From NCBI RefSeq assembly GCF_014842915.1, contig NZ_JACYXI010000007.1, forward strand, positions 1-64,000: DNA of 64,000 bases. Reading direction: 5' to 3'. Made by a program: the position numbers and the translations under genes. The DNA is from Roseibium litorale (GTDB lineage Bacteria; Pseudomonadota; Alphaproteobacteria; Rhizobiales; Stappiaceae). Shown here piece by piece: positions 43,371 to 53,031 of this stretch; within the stretch, counting starts at the first letter, position 1, and every line of letters starts with the position of its first letter. Under the pieces are notes generated by a model that saw only the letters and a list, made by a program, of their open reading frames with translations, made no database searches and had not been told where the DNA came from.

Positions 43371-44243
43371 TTAAAGAACCTTGCCGCGCAGCAGGCCCGT
43401 CGGGCGCACCAGCAGCATGAACAACAGGATGACGAAGGCCATGGCCGCCTTGTATTCGCTCGGCAGCACCAGAACCGACAGTTCTTCCGCAACACCGACC
43501 ACAAGACCACCCAGAACCGCGCCCTCGACCCGGCCAACCCCGCCCAGAATAGCGGCGGCGAACATCGGCAGCAGCATGTTCCAGCCCATCATGGACTTGA
43601 TCTCGGTGTTGATGCCGAGGAACACGCCAGAGGCCGCACAAAGACCGCCTGCGATGATCCAGGTGAGCATCACGACCTTGCGGTTGTCGATGCCGGAGAG
43701 CAGGGCCAGATTTGGATTGTCGGACATGGCGCGCATGGCCTTGCCCCACTTGGACCGGGCCAGGAACAGCATCAGGCCGCCCACGAGGAACAGCATGAAG
43801 AGCACCGTGTAGATTTCACGGTCCTTCACCCGCAGGCCGAAATAGGTCTGCGGACGGACGATACCGCGCACATAGCTTTCCGCATCCACGCCCCAGATGA
43901 CCTGCACGACCGAGCGGACCATCAGCGCGATGCCGAGAGAGGCCATCACCGTTACGATCTTTGGCCGCTCGCGCAGATGCTCGTAGAACACCTTGTCGAT
44001 GCCGACGGCGACCGCCGCCGTGAAAATCATCGCGACGGGAAGAGCCGCGAGTGGCGGGATACCCAGACCGGTCACCACGGCCAGCGCGACAAAGGCCCCG
44101 AGGGTCGCGAGATCGCCCTGTGCCAGATGCGCATAGCGCAGGATCGCAAAGACCAGCGTGATCCCCACAGCGCCCAGAGCATAAATCGACCCGAGCACCA
44201 GACCCGGAATGAGATAGAAATTCACAAGTTCAAGGAAGGTCAT
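43371..44243 (-). CDS. Liv-type ABC transporter permease (LivH)
   Basis: 290 residues, about eight membrane segments, LivH family (YLIPGLVLGSIYALGAVGITLVFAILRYAHLAQGDLATLGAFVAL; MRAMSDNPNLALLSGIDNRKVVMLTWIIAGGLCAASGVFLG). It pairs with the LivM-like protein in the inner membrane. The ATPase genes end 9 bases upstream, so all are one transcript. Confidence 0.92.
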   Translation of the reverse strand: MTFLELVNFYLIPGLVLGSIYALGAVGITLVFAILRYAHLAQGDLATLGAFVALAVVTGLGIPPLAALPVAMIFTAAVAVGIDKVFYEHLRERPKIVTVMASLGIALMVRSVVQVIWGVDAESYVRGIVRPQTYFGLRVKDREIYTVLFMLFLVGGLMLFLARSKWGKAMRAMSDNPNLALLSGIDNRKVVMLTWIIAGGLCAASGVFLGINTEIKSMMGWNMLLPMFAAAILGGVGRVEGAVLGGLVVGVAEELSVLVLPSEYKAAMAFVILLFMLLVRPTGLLRGKVL

Positions 44244-44252
44244 ATCTGGTCC

Positions 44253-44960
44253 TCATCCGCCGAGGAACATTTCGGCGACTTCACGGTCTGCCAGAAGTTC
44301 GGCGCCCGTGCCTTCGTGCCGGTTCTGGCCCGACGCCAGAACATAGCCGCGGTCGGCAAATGCCAGTGCCTGTTTCGCATGCTGCTCGACGAGCAGGATC
44401 GCAACGCCCGTTGCCCGCACATCACGGCAGATCTGGAAGATCTGCTCCATGTACTTCGGCGACAGGCCAGCGGTCGGCTCGTCCAGCAGCAGCAGCTTCG
44501 GATCAAGCATCAGGGCCCGGCCCATGGCCACCATCTGGCGCTGACCGCCGGACAGGCTGCCTGCCATCGTCTTGCGGCGCTCCTTCAGATCGGGAAACAG
44601 CTCATAGACCCGGTCATAGGCAGCAGACAGATCGCCCTTTTTGAGGAAGGCGCCCATCTCCAGGTTCTCGTGGATCGACATCTCCCGGAAGATGTTGTCG
44701 ACCTGCGGCACATAGCAGATGCCCCGCTGGACGATCCGGTTCGGCGCCCAGTTGAGGATCTCGTCACCGTCAAAAAGGATCGAGCCGCCACGCAGGGTCA
44801 AAAGGCCGAAGACCGACTTCATGGCCGTGGACTTACCCGCCCCATTGGGGCCGACGATCACGACAATCTCGTCACTGGCAACGTCAATCGAGACGCCATG
44901 GAGGATATCCGCATCCCCATAGCCGCCGCGAACGTTCTTCATGGAAAGCAACGGGGTCAT
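44253..44960 (-). CDS. Liv-type ABC transporter ATP-binding protein (LivF)
   Basis: 235 residues. Walker A GPNGAGKST, ABC signature LSGGQRQM, Walker B LLLLDEPTAGL and the switch His in LLVEQHAKQAL. It couples ATP hydrolysis to import. It overlaps the LivG-like gene by 4 bases. Confidence 0.93.
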   Translation of the reverse strand: MTPLLSMKNVRGGYGDADILHGVSIDVASDEIVVIVGPNGAGKSTAMKSVFGLLTLRGGSILFDGDEILNWAPNRIVQRGICYVPQVDNIFREMSIHENLEMGAFLKKGDLSAAYDRVYELFPDLKERRKTMAGSLSGGQRQMVAMGRALMLDPKLLLLDEPTAGLSPKYMEQIFQICRDVRATGVAILLVEQHAKQALAFADRGYVLASGQNRHEGTGAELLADREVAEMFLGG

Positions 44961-45727
44961 GCCGCATCTCCCGCCGTTTCGCCGAGATAGGCTTCGAGCA
45001 CGCGGGCGTCGGAGCGCACGGTCTGGAAATCACCCTGGATCAGCACACGTCCCTCGGCCATGCAGACCACCGGATGACAGAGCTTCTCGATCATTTCCAT
45101 GTCGTGCTCAATCAGGATGAACGTGTATCCGCGCTCCCGGTTCAGGATCAGGATCTTTTCTTCCAGCTTGCGCAACAGGGTGCGGTTGACGCCGGCAGCC
45201 GGTTCATCGAGCAGCACCAGCTTCGCATCGGTCATCATGGTGCGGCCGAGTTCCAGCAGCTTCTTCTGCCCGCCGGAGAGTTCGCCTGCCCGCTGGCCCG
45301 CAACATGGGCCAGCTCCAGGAACTCCAGCGTTTCCCACGCCTTGCGCTCCACGTCCGCCTCATGGCGCTTGACGCTGCCCCAGGACAGCCAGTTGGAAAA
45401 GAGATTCTCGCCAGGCTGCCCCGGCGGCACCATCATCAGGTTTTCCAGAACCGTGAGACGGTGAAATTCGTGCGGAATCTGGAACGTGCGCACCAGCCCC
45501 TTGTGGAACAGCACGTCACTGGACGCACCTGTCACATCTTCGCCGAGGAAGCGGATCGTACCGCCGGTCGGCTTGAGAGCCCCAGCGATCAGATTGAAAA
45601 GCGTGGTCTTTCCGGCACCGTTCGGGCCTATCAAGGCCGTGATACTGCCCTGCCCGACATTGAAGGAACATCCATTCACGGCCCTGAAGCCGCTGAAGTC
45701 CATCACGAGCTGGTCGAGTTCCAGCAT
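44957..45727 (-). CDS. Liv-type ABC transporter ATP-binding protein (LivG)
   Basis: 256 residues. Walker A GPNGAGKTT, ABC signature LSGGQKKLLELGR, Walker B LVLLDEPAAGV, switch His in ILIEHDMEMI, and the LivG-type insertion VRTFQIPHEFHRLTVLENLMM. It is the first transporter gene, 35 bases after kynB, so the importer is probably co-transcribed with the kynurenine genes. Confidence 0.93.
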   Translation of the reverse strand: MLELDQLVMDFSGFRAVNGCSFNVGQGSITALIGPNGAGKTTLFNLIAGALKPTGGTIRFLGEDVTGASSDVLFHKGLVRTFQIPHEFHRLTVLENLMMVPPGQPGENLFSNWLSWGSVKRHEADVERKAWETLEFLELAHVAGQRAGELSGGQKKLLELGRTMMTDAKLVLLDEPAAGVNRTLLRKLEEKILILNRERGYTFILIEHDMEMIEKLCHPVVCMAEGRVLIQGDFQTVRSDARVLEAYLGETAGDAA

Positions 45728-45762
45728 TTATGCTCCTTGCGGCCGTCCCCCGGCCTTTCTTT

Positions 45763-46419
45763 TTATTGCCCCGGCCGGCCGCCCCCAGCAGAATCAAATG
45801 GTCTTAATACAGCTCGCACAGGAGCAGCATCGAGCCCTTCAAGCTTCAGCGGCAGTGCTATGAGTTCATAGTCCCCGGGTTCGACGCCCGCGAGTACCAG
45901 ATTCTCAAGAATCCGCAAGTCCGCGCGTCTTGCGGCCATATGCGAGGGCAGATCCTTCGAGGTTTCCGGATCAACTGACGGCACATCCACGCCAACCAGG
46001 CGCACGCCCGACGCAACCAGCAACTCGACCGTTTCAGGCGCCAGCGAGCGGAAGCCCTCCGGCCAGACCATCGGATCAAGCTCTTCCTCCAGCCGCAGCA
46101 GAACACGCTGCGGCGCACCCTGCAACTGTCCGGCAATCTCCTCCGGCAGGCACAGCGCCCCCTGCCCCCTGGCGTCGATCACACGCGCGGGACCAATGAA
46201 GTCGTTGAGGTCCAGTTGATCGATCGAAACACCCTTTTCATCATAGTGTAGCGGCGCATCCGCATGGGCCCCGCAATGGGTGGAAAAGGAAATCTCAGTC
46301 ACATTCACCGGACATTCCGGGCCGATTGCAAAGGTCTGCATCACCTCGCAAGGCGCATCGCCGGGAAAGACAGCCATGCCCGCTCGAACCGGCGGTGTGA
46401 TATCAATCAGCTTGCTCAT
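45763..46419 (-). CDS. kynB: Arylformamidase (kynurenine formamidase)
   Basis: 218 residues, cyclase-like metal-dependent hydrolase fold. The Zn motif reads [12 protein letters not shown], with Cys where most family members have Thr. [21 protein letters not shown] at the N-terminus is KynB-typical. It hydrolyses N-formylkynurenine, the product of KynA, to kynurenine and formate. The start at 46419 overlaps the kynA stop by 4 bases; the longer in-frame reading is inside kynA. Confidence 0.9.
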   Translation of the reverse strand: MSKLIDITPPVRAGMAVFPGDAPCEVMQTFAIGPECPVNVTEISFSTHCGAHADAPLHYDEKGVSIDQLDLNDFIGPARVIDARGQGALCLPEEIAGQLQGAPQRVLLRLEEELDPMVWPEGFRSLAPETVELLVASGVRLVGVDVPSVDPETSKDLPSHMAARRADLRILENLVLAGVEPGDYELIALPLKLEGLDAAPVRAVLRPFDSAGGGRPGQ

Positions 46420-47261
46420 AGATCCGCCCTCAGGTCCCAGAGTTCGGGGAAGAGAACCACCTCCAGCATGCGGCGGAGATATGTTACGCCGCTTGTGCCG
46501 CCTGTGCCCCGCTTGAAGCCGATGACGCGCTCCACCGTGGTGACATGGTTGAACCGCCATCGGCGGAAATAGTCCTCGAAGTCTACAAGCTTCTCGGCCA
46601 GTTCATAAAGCGGCCAGTGCGTATGCGGATCGCGGTAGACTGTCAGCCAGGCGTTCCGCACGCTTTCATTTGCCTGATAGGCCTCGGAGTGATCGCGCGA
46701 AAGAACCGCAGCATCAATCTCAAGACCTGACCGGGCCAAGAGCGCAATAGCCTCATCGTAGATGCTGGTCTGGTTCTTCAGGCCGACCAGCCAGTCGTGA
46801 ATTTTCGGCACGTGGGCGTGCGGGCGCAGCATGGCCGCATTCTTGTTGCCCGCCAGGAATTCAATCGCCCGGTACTGGTAGGACTGGAAACCGGAAGACT
46901 GGCCCAGCGCTTCGCGGAACGTTGTGTAGTCGCTCGGCGTCATGGTGCGCAGAACATCCCAGGCGGAATTGAGTTGTTCGAAGATCCGCGCCGTGCGGCT
47001 CAGCATCTTGAAAGCTGGAGGCAGGTTTCCCGCAGCGATGGCCGCCTTGGCAGCCGTCATTTCATGCAAGGCCAGCTTCATCCAGAGTTCGGATGTCTGG
47101 TGCTGCACAATGAACAGCAGCTCGTCATGCGCATCCGACAGGGGCGCTTGAGCCTCCAGCACCTTGTCCAGGGACAGATAGTCGCCATAGGACATGCGCT
47201 GATCGAAGGTCATCTGCGCGCCTTCATCAGCCGGATCGTATGGCTTCACCATGTCGGACAT
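46416..47261 (-). CDS. kynA: Tryptophan 2,3-dioxygenase
   Basis: 281 residues. Heme-enzyme family motifs [29 protein letters not shown], and [29 protein letters not shown] with the proximal heme His. It opens the indole ring of L-tryptophan to N-formylkynurenine. The kynU stop is one base upstream of its start, and the gene overlaps kynB, a tight three-gene catabolic unit. Confidence 0.95.
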   Translation of the reverse strand: MSDMVKPYDPADEGAQMTFDQRMSYGDYLSLDKVLEAQAPLSDAHDELLFIVQHQTSELWMKLALHEMTAAKAAIAAGNLPPAFKMLSRTARIFEQLNSAWDVLRTMTPSDYTTFREALGQSSGFQSYQYRAIEFLAGNKNAAMLRPHAHVPKIHDWLVGLKNQTSIYDEAIALLARSGLEIDAAVLSRDHSEAYQANESVRNAWLTVYRDPHTHWPLYELAEKLVDFEDYFRRWRFNHVTTVERVIGFKRGTGGTSGVTYLRRMLEVVLFPELWDLRADL

Positions 47262-47262
47262 T

Positions 47263-48477
47263 TCAGGTCACCTTCAGCTTTTTCTTGAACTCATCCCGCA
47301 TCCAGGTCTTGTTCCGAAGAATTCCCTCCAGAATTTCCGCCGCTCGCACGACATCTCCATGGGAGAGATAAAGCGGCGTGAAACCGAAGCGGACGATGTC
47401 CGGCGCCCGGAAATCCCCGATCACCCCTTCTGCGATGAGCGCCTGCATCAGGGCATAACCATCTTGAAAGCGGAAGGATACATGGCTTCCACGCTCAGCC
47501 GGGTTGCGCGGCGTTGCGAGCTCCAGCTCGGGACACCGGCTCTCGACTTCACGGATGAAAAGGTCACACAGGGACACTGACTTGCGATGAACCGTCTCCA
47601 TGTCGACGTCATCAAAAACGTCGAGCGCCGCATCCAATGCGCTCATCGACAGGATCGGTGGTGTGCCGACGCGCATACGGTCGATGCCCGTTGCCGGGCG
47701 GTAGTCGAGATCGAAGGCGAAGGGTGCGTCATGCCCCATCCAGCCGGTCAGGGCCGGACGCAACGCACCGTGATGGCGCTCGGCCACATAGAGAAACGCG
47801 GGCGCACCCGGCCCGCCGTTCAGGTATTTGTAACCGCAGCCAACTGCGAAATCTGCTTCCGAGCCATCCAGATCAACCGGAACAGCTCCCGCGGAGTGGG
47901 CTAGGTCCCAGATTGCGATCACACCTTGCTCGTGTGCCTTCGCGGTCAAGGCCTTCATGTCATGGCGGCGGCCAGTCTTGTAGTCGACCTCGGTGATCAT
48001 CATCACCGCAACATCTTCGCCAATCGCAGCCTCCACGTCTTCCGGAGCGACAATGCGAAGCTCATGGCCAGCATCCAGAATGTGTGCGAGACCGCTGGCC
48101 ACGTAAAGGTCCGTCGGGAAGTTGCCGTTGTCCGAGAGGATGACCTTGCGATCCGGACGCAGGGCCAGAGCGGCCGAAAGCACCTTGAAGACATTGATGG
48201 ACGTGCTGTCCCCCGCAACGACCGTTCCGGGCGCGGCGCCGATCAGGCGGCCAATCCGTGCGCCGACACGCTGCGGCAGATCAATCCAGTCGTGATCATT
48301 CCAGCCGCGAACGAGGCTCTTGCCCCACTGGCCCTTGATGACCTCAGCCATCCGCGCTGGAACATGAGCCGGCAATACGCCGAGCGAATTGCCGTCCAGA
48401 TAAATAACACCTTCCGGCAGATCAAAAGCCTCGCGCTTTGACGCGAGGACGTCGCCGGAATCGAGTTGGTGCACCAC
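47263..48477 (-). CDS. kynU: Kynureninase
   Basis: 404 residues, PLP enzyme of the aminotransferase class V fold. The PLP lysine is in [28 protein letters not shown] at the N-terminus is diagnostic. It cleaves kynurenine to anthranilate and alanine. It is the first gene of kynU-A-B. The start is GTG at 48477 (AGGAG 8 bases upstream); no in-frame ATG fits better. No downstream anthranilate dioxygenase is in the window, so anthranilate is used or exported elsewhere. Confidence 0.94.
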   Translation of the reverse strand: MVHQLDSGDVLASKREAFDLPEGVIYLDGNSLGVLPAHVPARMAEVIKGQWGKSLVRGWNDHDWIDLPQRVGARIGRLIGAAPGTVVAGDSTSINVFKVLSAALALRPDRKVILSDNGNFPTDLYVASGLAHILDAGHELRIVAPEDVEAAIGEDVAVMMITEVDYKTGRRHDMKALTAKAHEQGVIAIWDLAHSAGAVPVDLDGSEADFAVGCGYKYLNGGPGAPAFLYVAERHHGALRPALTGWMGHDAPFAFDLDYRPATGIDRMRVGTPPILSMSALDAALDVFDDVDMETVHRKSVSLCDLFIREVESRCPELELATPRNPAERGSHVSFRFQDGYALMQALIAEGVIGDFRAPDIVRFGFTPLYLSHGDVVRAAEILEGILRNKTWMRDEFKKKLKVT

Positions 48478-48607
48478 GTTTGGAACTCCTGATTTATCGG
48501 TTCCCTTTCTGCCAGAAACTGGCAGGCTAACCAGAGCGAGGTTTTCAAATTTGTTTGAGGCCTCAACTTTCGAACCGAGACTAACAATGGATCTTCGTAT
48601 TCACAAG

Positions 48608-48621
48608 GATTATATATAATC
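48608..48621. promoter_or_regulatory. 14-bp palindrome in the kynU / GntR divergent region
   Basis: GATTATATATAATC, a perfect dyad within a very AT-rich 60-base patch, 37 bases upstream of the GntR gene. It is a candidate operator of that regulator, and may overlap promoters of both transcripts. Confidence 0.5.
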
Positions 48622-48657
48622 TACGCTATTAGATATTATTGAAAGCCTGCCTGCCGA

Positions 48658-49362
48658 ATGTCCCAAACCAGCTCCGCATACACCACCTTGCGCAAAGCCA
48701 TCCTGGATTGCGAGCTTGCGCCCGGTTCCGCTCTCGCCATCTCCGGTTTGAAGGCCAAGTACGGGTTTGGCTGGACCCCGCTGCGGGAGGCTTTGCCAAG
48801 GCTGGAAAGCGAACATCTCGTGCGGTTCGAGGCCAACAAGGGATACCGTGTCGCGCCGGTCTCCCTGGCAGGTCTCAAGGATCTTCAGGTCGCACGGGAG
48901 GCAATAGAGACAACTCTGCTCGCCCGGGCCATGAGCCGTGGCGGAGACGAATGGGAGGCCGCCCTGATTGCAGCCCACCACCTGCTGGAGCAAGTCTCAC
49001 CCAACACGCCTGGAGCCCTGACACCGGAAAGCCTGATTTGGGAAGAACGGCACGACGCCTTTCACAGAGCGCTGACGGCGGGAGCAGATGCTCCCTGGCT
49101 CAGCCATTTGGCCCAGCAGACCGCTGATCAGCAACGGCGCCATCACTTTTTCATGCTGCACAGTCCAAGCATCATCGAACGGCTGCAGGGCCCCGAAGGT
49201 GGCGACGTGGCAAAGGTGTTTGAGCAAACACTGGGCATTGATCACCACACCGCCCTTATGACTGCGGCTCTCTCGCGCGATGCCGCAAGGGCGCAGGAGC
49301 TGATGCGCGAGCACATCGGCTTTTCCCTCGCCGTCTACGAGGTCCTGTGGCCGGATGCGTAG
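48658..49362 (+). CDS. GntR/FCD-family transcriptional regulator
   Basis: 234 residues. Winged HTH (TTLRKAILDCELAPGSALAISGLKAKYGFGWTPLREALPRLESEHLVRFEANKGYRVAPVS), then an FCD ligand domain (EAIETTLLARAMSRGGDEWEAALIAAHHLLEQV) with metal-ligand histidines. It is divergent from kynU and so probably represses the kyn-liv operon in the absence of tryptophan or kynurenine. This is a GntR in place of the Lrp-type KynR known from pseudomonads. Confidence 0.88.
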   Translation: MSQTSSAYTTLRKAILDCELAPGSALAISGLKAKYGFGWTPLREALPRLESEHLVRFEANKGYRVAPVSLAGLKDLQVAREAIETTLLARAMSRGGDEWEAALIAAHHLLEQVSPNTPGALTPESLIWEERHDAFHRALTAGADAPWLSHLAQQTADQQRRHHFFMLHSPSIIERLQGPEGGDVAKVFEQTLGIDHHTALMTAALSRDAARAQELMREHIGFSLAVYEVLWPDA

Positions 49363-49443
49363 CCTGAAGGCGGAGGATGACGCCAGGATAAATCCGGGGC
49401 ATGATCATGCCTGTCATGTGACAGACAGCGCTCCGGGATCTTC

Positions 49444-50838
49444 ATGTTCATCAGTGTCTTCGACATCTTCAAGATCGGTATCGGCCCCTCCAGCTCCCAC
49501 ACGGTCGGCCCCATGATTGCCATCCGGCGCTACCTGGAACGGCTCGCAGGTTTCCCCGGTTTGACAGATCAAAAAGGTCTTCGGCTGAGCGTGACCCTTC
49601 ACGGTTCTCTTGCGTTTACAGGCAAGGGACACGCTACGGATCAGGCCATCTTTCTGGGCGCTATGGGAGCGCGGCCCGACACGCTCGATCCGGATGCGGT
49701 GACTGGCATGATGGAGGAGTTGCGGGAAAAGCGCTCGATCCAGCCGGACGGCCTGCCGCAAATCGCCTTTGATCCTGACAAGGATCTGATCTTCGATTAT
49801 GGCCCCGCTCTGGCGCTCCATTCCAACGGTATGACCTGCCGCCTTCTCGGCCAGGACGGAGAGGAACTCGACCAGTTCGTCTATTATTCGATCGGAGGCG
49901 GGTTCGTGGTGAGCGAAGCGGAATACTCCAACACCCGCAATCTCAAAGAGGATTTGAAGAACCAGGACGTGCCCTATCCCTTCGCCAGTGCGAAGCAGAT
50001 GCTGGCTATGGGCCGGGAGTCAGGTAAGAGCATTGCCCGCATGAAACTGGAGAACGAGGCAGCGTCCTCATCTGCCAAGGAGGTCGAAGGCCGCATTGAC
50101 CGCGTCTGGGCGGCCATGGACAGTTGCATCAACCGGGGCATTTCCTCCACCGGCATTCTGCCCGGCGGGCTGAAAGTCAAGCGGCGGGCTGGCGAGATTT
50201 ATCAGAAACTCATCCGTGAAGGACGCACCTCGCCGCCTTTCGAGCACACCGTCATGGACTGGCTCGGAGTCTATGCCATGGCAGTGAATGAGGAAAATGC
50301 GGCTGGAGGACGCGTGGTGACAGCACCGACCAATGGAGCTGCTGGCGTGATCCCGGCGGTCGCCCGTTATTATCTCGATCATTGCCCTGACGCCAATGCC
50401 GAAGGCATCCGCACCTTTCTCCTGACCGCTTCCGCAATCGGCGGGATCATCAAGGCCAACGCCTCCATTTCCGGAGCAGAGGTCGGCTGTCAGGGCGAAG
50501 TGGGGTCCGCCTCGGCCATGGCTGCAGCGGGCCTTTGCGCGGCGCTTGGCGGCACCAATGAGCAGATCGAGAACGCCGCAGAAATCGCGCTGGAGCATCA
50601 TCTCGGCATGACATGCGACCCGATCGGCGGACTGGTACAGGTGCCCTGTATCGAGCGCAACGCGGTCGGAGCGGTCAAGGCGGTCACAGCAGCCTCTCTG
50701 GCGCTGCGCGGTGATGGCAGCCACTTCGTCCCTCTGGATGGCTGCATTGAGACCATGCGCCAGACCGGTCTTGACATGCGCGACCAATACAAAGAGACCT
50801 CAACAGGCGGTCTTGCCGTCAATATCGTTGAATGCTGA
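49444..50838 (+). CDS. sdaA: L-serine ammonia-lyase (iron-sulfur type)
   Basis: 464 residues, single-chain SdaA/SdaB type. It starts [24 protein letters not shown]. The [4Fe-4S] cysteines are in [21 protein letters not shown] and [22 protein letters not shown]. It deaminates L-serine to pyruvate. Monocistronic or with the small MAPEG gene that starts 15 bases after its stop. Confidence 0.94.
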   Translation: MFISVFDIFKIGIGPSSSHTVGPMIAIRRYLERLAGFPGLTDQKGLRLSVTLHGSLAFTGKGHATDQAIFLGAMGARPDTLDPDAVTGMMEELREKRSIQPDGLPQIAFDPDKDLIFDYGPALALHSNGMTCRLLGQDGEELDQFVYYSIGGGFVVSEAEYSNTRNLKEDLKNQDVPYPFASAKQMLAMGRESGKSIARMKLENEAASSSAKEVEGRIDRVWAAMDSCINRGISSTGILPGGLKVKRRAGEIYQKLIREGRTSPPFEHTVMDWLGVYAMAVNEENAAGGRVVTAPTNGAAGVIPAVARYYLDHCPDANAEGIRTFLLTASAIGGIIKANASISGAEVGCQGEVGSASAMAAAGLCAALGGTNEQIENAAEIALEHHLGMTCDPIGGLVQVPCIERNAVGAVKAVTAASLALRGDGSHFVPLDGCIETMRQTGLDMRDQYKETSTGGLAVNIVEC

Positions 50839-50853
50839 GGAGCTGACGGGCGC

Positions 50854-51261
50854 ATGCCGTTTATCGTAACCCCACTTTATGCGGGTATCCTGGCCTTAAT
50901 CTACGTCTACCTTGCAATCCGGGTCGTCGCCCTGAGGCGCAAGTTCTGGATCAGCATCGGGGACAAGGGCAACGAACAGTTACTCCGCCAGCAACGGGTG
51001 CACGGTAACTTCGCCGAATATGTGCCGCTGTGTCTCTTGCTCATGCTCTTTACGGAGTTGCAGATCGTGCTGGTCTGGGCGACCCATGCGCTTGGCGCCG
51101 CTCTGGTTGCGGGCCGTATTCTGCATGCTCTGGGCGTGGGCCGGGAGCCAGAATCCTTGACCATGCGCACCTATGGCATGCTTCTAACCTTTGCCGTCCT
51201 CATCGTCGGCGGCCTGCTCAACATCGTCTATTATTTTCTGATGATGAACTTCGCAGGCTGA
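50854..51261 (+). CDS. MAPEG family membrane protein
   Basis: 135 residues, four membrane segments (6-25, 55-72, 75-92, 108-130), VHGNFAEYVPLCLLLMLFTELQ and the GRILHALG motif of the MAPEG family (glutathione-linked eicosanoid/drug-metabolism relatives in eukaryotes). The bacterial function is usually unknown. It follows sdaA by 15 bases with AGGAG-like spacing, so it may be co-transcribed, with no obvious functional link. Confidence 0.85.
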   Translation: MPFIVTPLYAGILALIYVYLAIRVVALRRKFWISIGDKGNEQLLRQQRVHGNFAEYVPLCLLLMLFTELQIVLVWATHALGAALVAGRILHALGVGREPESLTMRTYGMLLTFAVLIVGGLLNIVYYFLMMNFAG

Positions 51262-51273
51262 CCCTCTTTTAGG

Positions 51274-51891
51274 TCAGATTTGTTGCAGACGAGTCTTGTG
51301 GGCATGAGAGATATGCCGGCGCGCGGCTGCATCTGCCGCGATGCTGTCTCCTGCGGCAATCGCTGACACGATCGCTGCATGTTCCTCAACTGCCGTTTCG
51401 CGACGCTCAGGCGTATCCAGTGTTGTTCCGGCCATCAGGATCAAGGACAAGCGCAGATGATCGATCTGATCGACCAGGTAGCGGTTGTGCGACGCAAGGC
51501 AAAGGCGCCGGTGAAAGTCGCGGTTCGATTTGACCAGACTGTCTTCATCCGTGATGCGCTTGCGGTCGGCGTCCACCAGATCCTGGAGGATTTCAATCTC
51601 CGGCTTTGACGCATGCTTGGCAGCGAGACCGGCAGCCGTCCCCTCAAGCACCTCACGCATGAAATAGACTTCGTTGATCTGGCCGTGATCGAGCGTCGGG
51701 ATAACCATCCCCCGGTTCGGCTCATGAATGGCAAGCCCCTGCGCTTCCAGACGCTTCAGGCCTTCCCGGATCGGTGTCCGCGACACCCCGAATTCCTCGG
51801 CAAGATCCGCTTCACGCAGGCGGTCGCCGGGTTTCAGGACACGGTCCTCGATAAGGCCGATCAGGCGGTGGTAAATTTCAGAGCCATTCAT
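51274..51891 (-). CDS. GntR/FCD-family transcriptional regulator
   Basis: 205 residues. HTH (IYHRLIGLIEDRVLKPGDRLREADLAEEFGVSRTPIREGLKRLEAQGLA) and FCD domain (EVYFMREVLEGTAAGLAAKHA ... NRDFHRRLCLASHNRYLVDQIDHLRLSLILM). The start is the ATG at 51891; a TTG at 51897 is the alternative. It lies 45 bases after the anhydro-MurNAc kinase gene in the same direction, so the two may be one transcript, and the regulator may respond to cell-wall or amino acid metabolites. Confidence 0.88.
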   Translation of the reverse strand: MNGSEIYHRLIGLIEDRVLKPGDRLREADLAEEFGVSRTPIREGLKRLEAQGLAIHEPNRGMVIPTLDHGQINEVYFMREVLEGTAAGLAAKHASKPEIEILQDLVDADRKRITDEDSLVKSNRDFHRRLCLASHNRYLVDQIDHLRLSLILMAGTTLDTPERRETAVEEHAAIVSAIAAGDSIAADAAARRHISHAHKTRLQQI

Positions 51892-51936
51892 GGCCAAAGG
51901 TCATATCCCATTTCCGGTGACAAAACAGCCTCTTCG

Positions 51937-53019
51937 TCACGCGATCCGGCGCTGCGCCTGCGGTAGATAAAGCTTGCCCCCGCAGACTGGGCGCGATGCC
52001 CCTGTCGTGCTTGGAAAGGACGTCGGCAGACCTGCCTGAAATCTTGCCCCGAGGAAAGCCATGGCCTGAGCCTCCAGGGCGTTGCCGTCGATACCGAACT
52101 CCTCGCTTGAGCGGACATCGCCTTGCAGAACCGAACGCAGCGCCGCCATCAGCGTAGGATTGAGCCGTCCGCCCCCGCACACGATCCAGAGCGCCGGCAC
52201 CTTGGGCAGCAGCTTTTCCGAAAGGCCAATCGTACCCGCAGTCAGCGCGACCATTGTAGCGGCCCCATCCTGCAAGGACAGCCCTTCGGCAACTGTCATC
52301 GAAAAAGCATTCCGGTCGAGGGATTTCGGGCCGGGCGCGGTGAAGAAGGGATGTTCAAGCGCGGTAGCTATCCGATCCTGGTGAACCGTTCCTTTGGCTG
52401 AAACCGCGCCATTTTCATCAAACTCCCCCGCGCCATGCTTGCGGATCCAGTCATCCAGCAAGGCATTGCCAGGTCCAATGTCAAACGCCAGGATATCGTC
52501 GCCATTCAGATAGGTCAGATTGGAAACGCCGCCGATGTTGAGGAAGCACAAGGGCTGGTCCAGCTCCCGCGCAAGGGCCTGATGATAGACAGGAACCAAC
52601 GGGGCGCCCTGCCCGCCCTCCGCCATGTCCGCAAGCCGGACGTCACCGATCACTGGTAGCCCAAGGCGGTCGGCTAAGGCTTGAGGCTCGCCCAGCTGAA
52701 CCGTCTCGCCAACGGACGGGTCGTGCCAGACGGTCTGGCCGTGAAACACCACCGCATCTGGCAAAAGACCATGTTCGGCAAGGTAAGCCTCCAGCGCGGC
52801 AGCATGATCATCCGTCACCGCCCGCGCCAGAGCCGGCCACGCACTGCGATCTTTAGGGCCCTTGGCGATTGCGCTCAAAACCGCCTTGCGGGTCTCCGCC
52901 CGGTAAGGCGCTGTGGTGCCAGGGCCGAACCGCTCGACAGAGATACCGTCTGTCAGGATTTCCGCCAGATCAATCCCATCTGCCGAAGTTCCGCTGATCG
53001 TCCCGACCACAGACCACAT
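51937..53019 (-). CDS. anmK: Anhydro-N-acetylmuramic acid kinase
   Basis: 360 residues. Family motifs VVGTISGTSADGIDLA, VFHGQTVWHDP, LNIGGVSNLTYL and FDIGPGNALLDDWI, in the ASKHA kinase fold. It converts 1,6-anhydro-MurNAc to MurNAc-6-phosphate during recycling of peptidoglycan fragments. The aminotransferase gene ends 12 bases upstream in the same direction. No MurQ etherase gene is nearby. Confidence 0.93.
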   Translation of the reverse strand: MWSVVGTISGTSADGIDLAEILTDGISVERFGPGTTAPYRAETRKAVLSAIAKGPKDRSAWPALARAVTDDHAAALEAYLAEHGLLPDAVVFHGQTVWHDPSVGETVQLGEPQALADRLGLPVIGDVRLADMAEGGQGAPLVPVYHQALARELDQPLCFLNIGGVSNLTYLNGDDILAFDIGPGNALLDDWIRKHGAGEFDENGAVSAKGTVHQDRIATALEHPFFTAPGPKSLDRNAFSMTVAEGLSLQDGAATMVALTAGTIGLSEKLLPKVPALWIVCGGGRLNPTLMAALRSVLQGDVRSSEEFGIDGNALEAQAMAFLGARFQAGLPTSFPSTTGASRPVCGGKLYLPQAQRRIA

Positions 53020-53031
53020 GACGCTTCCTCC

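Noticed and set aside
43182..44990. A 602-codon open frame on the plus strand
   Set aside because: Antisense to three liv genes; the His/Gln/Arg-rich composition is that of a shadow frame.
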